Assembly: GCA_047621945.1 (NCBI GenBank)
Contig: JBLHMK010000041.1
Span: forward strand, 1-18,211
Length of the DNA stretch: 18,211 nt
DNA from: JAFMKE01 sp047621945
GTDB lineage: Bacteria; Bacteroidota; Bacteroidia; Chitinophagales; UBA8649
Direction: 5' to 3'
Positions 14,545 to 18,211 of the stretch are shown piece after piece. The notes beneath the pieces were generated by a model, which saw nothing but the letters and a program-made list of their open reading frames with translations, was not told the origin of the DNA and ran no database searches. Position 1 is the first letter of the stretch, and the number at the start of each line of letters is the position of its first letter. The position numbers were made by a program, and so were the translations under genes.

Positions 14545-16425
14545 TTAGACTAATTCTTTCACACTTCGTTGAATGAAATCGGTTAACTTTCTGCCTTTTA
14601 ACATGCCTTGGCCTAGAAGGGCAAGGTCATAAAGCTGCTGAATCTCTTCTTTTTGGTTTTTTCCTTTCTTGAGAATTTTTCCAGCTAAAGGATGATTGGT
14701 ATTTACCACAAGATTTAATCCTCCAGGCATGTCACCCATGAAAGGCATACCACCTCCTCCAAGTTGTTGCATCTCTTTCATTCTTCTTAACCATTCACTT
14801 TGTGTAATGATAACTGGCATATCTTCAGGTGAAAGTGGTTTTAATTCAACTGATACATTAGTGTCACTTATTGTTTCCTCGAATGCTTTTTTAAGTTTCT
14901 CCTGCTCTTTTTCATTAAGCACGGATTCCATTTTTTCATCTTTTTCAATCAATTTATCTAAGGTATCTGCATCAACACGCTTAAATACTGAATCTGAATT
15001 TTTAGATTCTAATTGTTGGATAAAGTGATTGTCAATTAAGGCATCCATTTTTAAAACATCAAAAGATTTGGATTCAGCCGCGCTCACATAAGCATCTTGG
15101 GCTTCAACGTCATTTGTATATAAATGAACAATCTTTCCATCCTTATCAGTTTGAAGTGCTTTTATTTGCTCTCCATACTCTTCAATGGTTTTAAAACTTC
15201 CTTTGGTATTCTCTAGTAAACAAGCTTCTTTAGTTCTGTCAAAGAATTTTTCATCACTGAGCATACCATACTTTACAAATACACCTAGGCTCTCCCATTT
15301 GTCTTCAAAAGATTTTCTATCTTTTTTAAACAACTCAACAAGTTTGTCTGAAACTTTCTTGCTTATATGACCTGTGATCTTCTTTACATTCGTATCACTC
15401 TGTAAGTAACTTCTAGATACGTTAAGTGGAATGTCTGGAGAATCAATTACGCCATGAAGCATGGTCAAGAATTCGGGTACAATGTTTTCTACACTATCTG
15501 TTACGAATACTTGATTACTGTACAAACCAATCTTATTCTTCTGAACTTCATAAGTTTTCTTCAATTTCGGGAAATATAGAATTCCAGTTAACTTAAATGG
15601 GAAATCTACGTTAAGATGAATCCAGAACATTGGATCTTCACTCATTGGATAAAGCTGACGGTAGAAATTTAGATATTCTTCATCGCTTAATTCCTTAGGA
15701 GATTTTATCCAAGCAGGAGAGGTGTAGTTTATGATGGCATCCTTGGTTTTGGATTCCATAAGATCTTTACCTTCTGCATCTTTTTCTCCAGTTGCTACTT
15801 CATAACTTTCTTCTCCAAACTTAATTGGAATAGGTAAGAACTTACAATACTTATTTAGTAATGTTCGAATCTTAGCTTCTTCTAAAAATTCCATAGAATC
15901 TTCATTAATATGAAGAATGATGTCAGTTCCTCTTTCTTTTTTCTTCGCTTTTTCAATCGTGTAATTCGGGCTTCCGTCACACTTCCACTTCGATGCGGGC
16001 GATTTCTTATAAGACTTGGTAATGATTTCTACATTATCCGCAACCATAAACGCACTATAAAAACCTAAGCCAAAATGACCTATTATTTGTGCTTTGTCAT
16101 CCATCCCTTTGAACTTCTCTACAAATTCTTCCGCACTTGAGAAGGCAATCTGATTGATGTACTTTTCTATCTCTTCTGCAGTCATCCCAATTCCCTTGTC
16201 ACTAATAGTAAGGGTTTTTGCTTTAGCGTCTAAGGCGACTTCTATTTGAGTGCTACCTGTGTCTCCTTTGAATTCACCTTTTTTTGAAAGTAAGATGAGT
16301 TTCTGAGTCGCATCTACAGCATTTGAAACTAATTCTCGTAAGAATATATCCTGATCGGAATACAGGAATTTTTTAATAATGGGGAATATGTTTTCCGTTT
16401 GAACATTAATACTTCCTTTTTGCAT
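14545..16425 (-). CDS. htpG: Molecular chaperone HtpG (bacterial Hsp90)
   Basis: Cytoplasmic ATP-driven dimeric chaperone that helps client proteins fold, especially under stress. At 626 aa it is full length. The N-terminal GHKL ATPase has E31 and N35 in LRELVSNAVDA, D76 in ISDKGIGMT and the lid/glycine loop GHFGLGFYSAF (~116-126). The middle domain holds the conserved IDSPDIPLNVSRSYLQ segment. The C-terminal dimerisation part contains a Gly/Met-rich patch (near 560, GGGGMPFMGDMPGG). The ATG at 16425 places MQKGSINVQTENIF at the start, as in other HtpG proteins. It appears to be a single-gene unit ending at the shared terminator. No CIRCE element is visible upstream. Confidence 0.97.
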   Translation of the reverse strand: MQKGSINVQTENIFPIIKKFLYSDQDIFLRELVSNAVDATQKLILLSKKGEFKGDTGSTQIEVALDAKAKTLTISDKGIGMTAEEIEKYINQIAFSSAEEFVEKFKGMDDKAQIIGHFGLGFYSAFMVADNVEIITKSYKKSPASKWKCDGSPNYTIEKAKKKERGTDIILHINEDSMEFLEEAKIRTLLNKYCKFLPIPIKFGEESYEVATGEKDAEGKDLMESKTKDAIINYTSPAWIKSPKELSDEEYLNFYRQLYPMSEDPMFWIHLNVDFPFKLTGILYFPKLKKTYEVQKNKIGLYSNQVFVTDSVENIVPEFLTMLHGVIDSPDIPLNVSRSYLQSDTNVKKITGHISKKVSDKLVELFKKDRKSFEDKWESLGVFVKYGMLSDEKFFDRTKEACLLENTKGSFKTIEEYGEQIKALQTDKDGKIVHLYTNDVEAQDAYVSAAESKSFDVLKMDALIDNHFIQQLESKNSDSVFKRVDADTLDKLIEKDEKMESVLNEKEQEKLKKAFEETISDTNVSVELKPLSPEDMPVIITQSEWLRRMKEMQQLGGGGMPFMGDMPGGLNLVVNTNHPLAGKILKKGKNQKEEIQQLYDLALLGQGMLKGRKLTDFIQRSVKELV

Positions 16426-16458
16426 AGTTAAACTTGTTTTGATTTGAGAAGTTTAAAT

Positions 16459-16490
16459 CAAAGTCTGTGCCTTTCGGAAATAAGTGACAA
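16459..16490 (-). promoter_or_regulatory. Weak promoter candidate for htpG
   Basis: On the minus strand a TTG (16490-16488) is followed by 21 bases and then AGACTTTG (16466-16459). This keeps the TTTG half of the -7 consensus but not its TA. It lies 33 bases before the htpG start. Weak match, reported for position only. Confidence 0.25.
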
Positions 16491-16527
16491 CTTGGCAGCA
16501 TTTACCTGCCTAATTAATCATGTATGA

Positions 16528-16863
16528 CTAATGTGTAGTGTTTGATTTTTGAATGTTTACTAAATCAACTTCAGGAAAATCGTAGATAGTTTCATTATCA
16601 TTACTAACTACAACACGGTATTGAGCTTAAATTTTTTATGAAGGGGGGTATTTATCTTGAATGATAATTTGCCCTGAACGAATAAGTAGCTTAAGTTTTT
16701 CTATAGTCAACTGCTTAATACTTCTAAAAGTTGCTAGATAATCGCTTGTTTTTCTTTCGATGTATACTAATTGACCAACTTCAAGTATTCCATTATTTTT
16801 CACTACAAGACTTACTTTACCTTTTGCTCTTTCAGCAATTAATAGTTCGCCTTTGTCTGCTTC
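16528..16863 (-). pseudogene. Diverged second copy of the upstream gene's domain, broken by in-frame stops
   Basis: Reading on in the same frame past the TAA at 16866-16864, the codons to 16528 encode a second version of the domain in the 140-aa gene upstream. Matching blocks, aligned over about 50 residues without a gap, are: ERKTSD against QRKNSN, RSIKQLTIEK against NSFKEFTAEE, IIIQDKYPPS against IIFEDKYPES, and AQYRVVV against SYYRIIY. The copy has two further TAA codons (16638-16636 and 16629-16627), at positions where the upstream copy has Arg and Asp. No ATG starts it. The simplest reading is a former two-domain protein whose second half has decayed by point substitutions (A/G/C to T making TAA), not frameshifts. 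The frame finally closes at TAG 16530-16528. This explains the otherwise gene-free stretch between htpG and the hypothetical gene. Confidence 0.72.
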
Positions 16864-17283
16864 TTACTGACGTTCATCAACGAATAGACTCGTATCTTTC
16901 TCCTGGTCTCCGTAAACCCCTTCATTATTGGCAACTTGACCTTCAAGTAATACTCCAGAAGTAATCTTCTTAGCTCCGTCTGTGTATTCATAGATTATAC
17001 GGTAATAGCTATCAAGTTTACGAGACTCTGGATATTTATCTTCAAAAATAATTTTGCTGTCTTCACGTAAAATTTCTATTTCTTCTGCTGTGAATTCTTT
17101 AAATGAATTATATTCGGAAATGTCGTTAGAATTTTTCCTTTGCACTATGATAGATGCAGGCAATTCACCTCTTTCCAATGTTAAGTTTAAGGTGGTTTTT
17201 GTTTCCTCTCTAAGCACATAAAGAACAATCAAAGCTGGGTTACTTTTATTTGTGCTGTTTTCTGGTTTTAATGAGGTCTTCAT
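16864..17283 (-). CDS. Hypothetical protein, beta-rich repeat domain; possibly truncated by a nonsense codon
   Basis: I do not recognise the family. From ATG 17283 it is 139 aa; a GTG at 17286 would add one residue, and a TGA in frame lies just upstream. There is no signal peptide or membrane helix. A polar N-terminus (KPENSTNKSN) leads into alternating hydrophobic strands (ALIVLYVL, TTLNLTL, ASIIVQRK), a probable helix (FTAEEIEILRED), more strands (KIIFEDKY, YYRIIYEY, ITSGVLLEG) and an acidic tail. The order 'QRK...F.D.YP...YYRI..DG...S' resembles the FN3/Ig-like domains found near the C-termini of many Bacteroidota proteins, but this is only a pattern resemblance. The same frame continues past its TAA into a second diverged copy of the domain, so the protein may be the surviving half of a longer one, or the whole locus may be decaying. 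It lies downstream of an ABC exporter gene on the same strand, 86-89 bases away. Confidence 0.6.
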   Translation of the reverse strand: MKTSLKPENSTNKSNPALIVLYVLREETKTTLNLTLERGELPASIIVQRKNSNDISEYNSFKEFTAEEIEILREDSKIIFEDKYPESRKLDSYYRIIYEYTDGAKKITSGVLLEGQVANNEGVYGDQEKDTSLFVDERQ

Positions 17284-17372
17284 CACCCGATTTCATACTG
17301 AATAGGGCATGAGTGTTTATGAATGCTAGGGGAAAGCAGATTAGTAATAGTTTTTCATTGTCTTAAAGGTGA

Positions 17373-18211
17373 TTAGGTCGAATAGTTATTATACAGGGTT
17401 TTGAATGGCCCGTCTTTGATTAGTAATTCACTCTTACTACCAAAATCAACAATTGTGCCACTCTCTAACATTAACACGAAATCTGCACTATGTATGGTTG
17501 CCAATCGGTGTGCAATTATTATTGAAGTTCTATTTTGAATGAGCTTATTTATCGCCTTTTGTACAATGAATTCCGTCTCAGTATCCACGGATGACGTGGC
17601 TTCATCAAGAATTAATATTTTTGGATTAAACACTAACGCACGCACAAAAGAAATTAACTGACGCTGACCTAAACTCAAGGTTGCGCCTCTTTCCATAACT
17701 TGATAATTATATTGTTGGGGTAATTGTTCGATAAATTCATTTGCCCCGATCAATTCTGCTGCTTTTTTGATTTCTTCATCGGTGATGCTCGTATCCAATA
17801 AACGAACATTGTCATAAATGCTGCCTGAAAAAAGGAAAACATCTTGCAAAACAGTACTAATTTGTTGTCTGTAAAAGATTAATTCATAGTCTTTTACAGA
17901 GATGTCATCTAAGAGGATGTCCCCGTCTTGCCAATTATATAGCCTGCTAATCAAATTAATAATACTACTTTTCCCAGATCCAGTATGACCTACTATCGCC
18001 AAACTTTTTCCAGCGGGTAACTGAAAAGAAATATCTTTTAATACATAATCATCTGTTGTATATGCAAATTGAAGTTTCTTGAATTCTATTTTTCCAGAAA
18101 TTTCTACATCCTTAATGGTGCCTTCATTCGAAATTCGGTCTTTGCGATCGAGCAATGAGAACACTCTCCGTGCTGCAACTAGTCCCATTTGCATGGTGTT
18201 AAATCGCTCTG
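17373..18211 (-). CDS. ABC exporter (type I, MsbA/MdlB-like), C-terminal ATPase part (5' end outside window)
   Basis: The frame stays open to the right edge (residues ERFNT precede the first visible Met at 18194), so the N-terminal membrane domain lies outside. The visible ~278 codons start at the end of the last helix (MQMGLVAARRVFSLLD), typical of the junction in half-size exporters. A complete nucleotide-binding domain follows. Numbered from that Met: Walker A GHTGSGKSS (69-77), Q-loop Q117, signature LSLGQRQ (173-179), Walker B ILILDEATS (193-201), D-loop SSVD and H-loop H229 in IIIAHRL. All ATPase residues are intact. It should form a dimer that pumps a lipid, peptide or drug out across the inner membrane; the substrate cannot be told from this half. 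It may be transcribed together with the hypothetical gene that follows. Confidence 0.93.
   Translation of the reverse strand, partial: ERFNTMQMGLVAARRVFSLLDRKDRISNEGTIKDVEISGKIEFKKLQFAYTTDDYVLKDISFQLPAGKSLAIVGHTGSGKSSIINLISRLYNWQDGDILLDDISVKDYELIFYRQQISTVLQDVFLFSGSIYDNVRLLDTSITDEEIKKAAELIGANEFIEQLPQQYNYQVMERGATLSLGQRQLISFVRALVFNPKILILDEATSSVDTETEFIVQKAINKLIQNRTSIIIAHRLATIHSADFVLMLESGTIVDFGSKSELLIKDGPFKTLYNNYST

Noticed and set aside
16493..16510. GGCAG / CTGCC hairpin between htpG and the decayed gene
   Set aside because: Only five pairs and no U-run on either strand; too weak to call a terminator.
16731..16964. Plus-strand 77-codon frame
   Set aside because: It lies antisense to the hypothetical gene and its decayed second domain; the hydrophobic composition is what AT-rich antisense reading gives, and no family is recognisable.
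1..18211. CRISPR array, insertion sequence, phage or defence genes
   Set aside because: No regularly spaced repeats, transposase or integrase motifs, or target-site duplications were seen; nearly all sequence is accounted for by core genes.

Overview
The window looks like a piece of chromosome from an AT-rich member of the Bacteroidota, most likely the Flavobacteriia or a close relative. The reasons are: the C-terminal part of the gliding/type IX secretion (T9SS) protein GldN; a SprE/PorW-type TPR lipoprotein; a flavobacterial-style ribosomal protein L32 without a zinc ribbon; genes without clear Shine-Dalgarno sequences; and promoter-like sites of the Bacteroidota type (TTG, spacer, TAnnTTTG). 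Almost everything is core housekeeping or cell-envelope machinery. I see no mobile element, CRISPR array, tRNA or rRNA.

Layout. (1) 1-449 (+): 3' end of gldN, probably the tail of a gldKLMN operon lying to the left. (2) 446-7075 (-): three close-set genes transcribed as sprE/porW, a class A penicillin-binding protein, then uvrC. (3) 7174-9076 (+), divergent from sprE: a membrane-anchored M23 peptidase, a bactofilin, an AtpZ/AtpI-like two-helix protein and a four-helix membrane protein, each overlapping or touching the next. (4) 9063-13421 (-): a translation/fatty-acid cluster read as yceD (DUF177), rpmF, fabH, efp, accB, accC, with a good promoter just upstream of yceD. (5) 13634-14473 (+): an OmpA-family lipoprotein that ends at a strong two-way terminator shared with htpG. 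(6) 14545-16425 (-): htpG. (7) 16528-17286 (-): a 140-codon unknown gene followed in the same frame by a diverged second copy of its domain, broken by in-frame TAA codons. (8) 17373-18211 (-): ATPase half of a type I ABC exporter whose membrane half is outside the window.

How the genes fit together. Regions 1-3 form a cell-envelope block. GldN and SprE belong to the T9SS/gliding apparatus, which has to cross the peptidoglycan layer. The PBP, the M23 hydrolase and the bactofilin build, cut and scaffold that layer. Region 4 couples ribosome components (L32, EF-P) with the first steps of fatty-acid synthesis (biotin carboxylase, BCCP, KAS III). The least explained locus, and the best candidate for something undescribed, is the tandem-domain gene/pseudogene at 16528-17286. 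The rest looks conserved and mostly ordinary.
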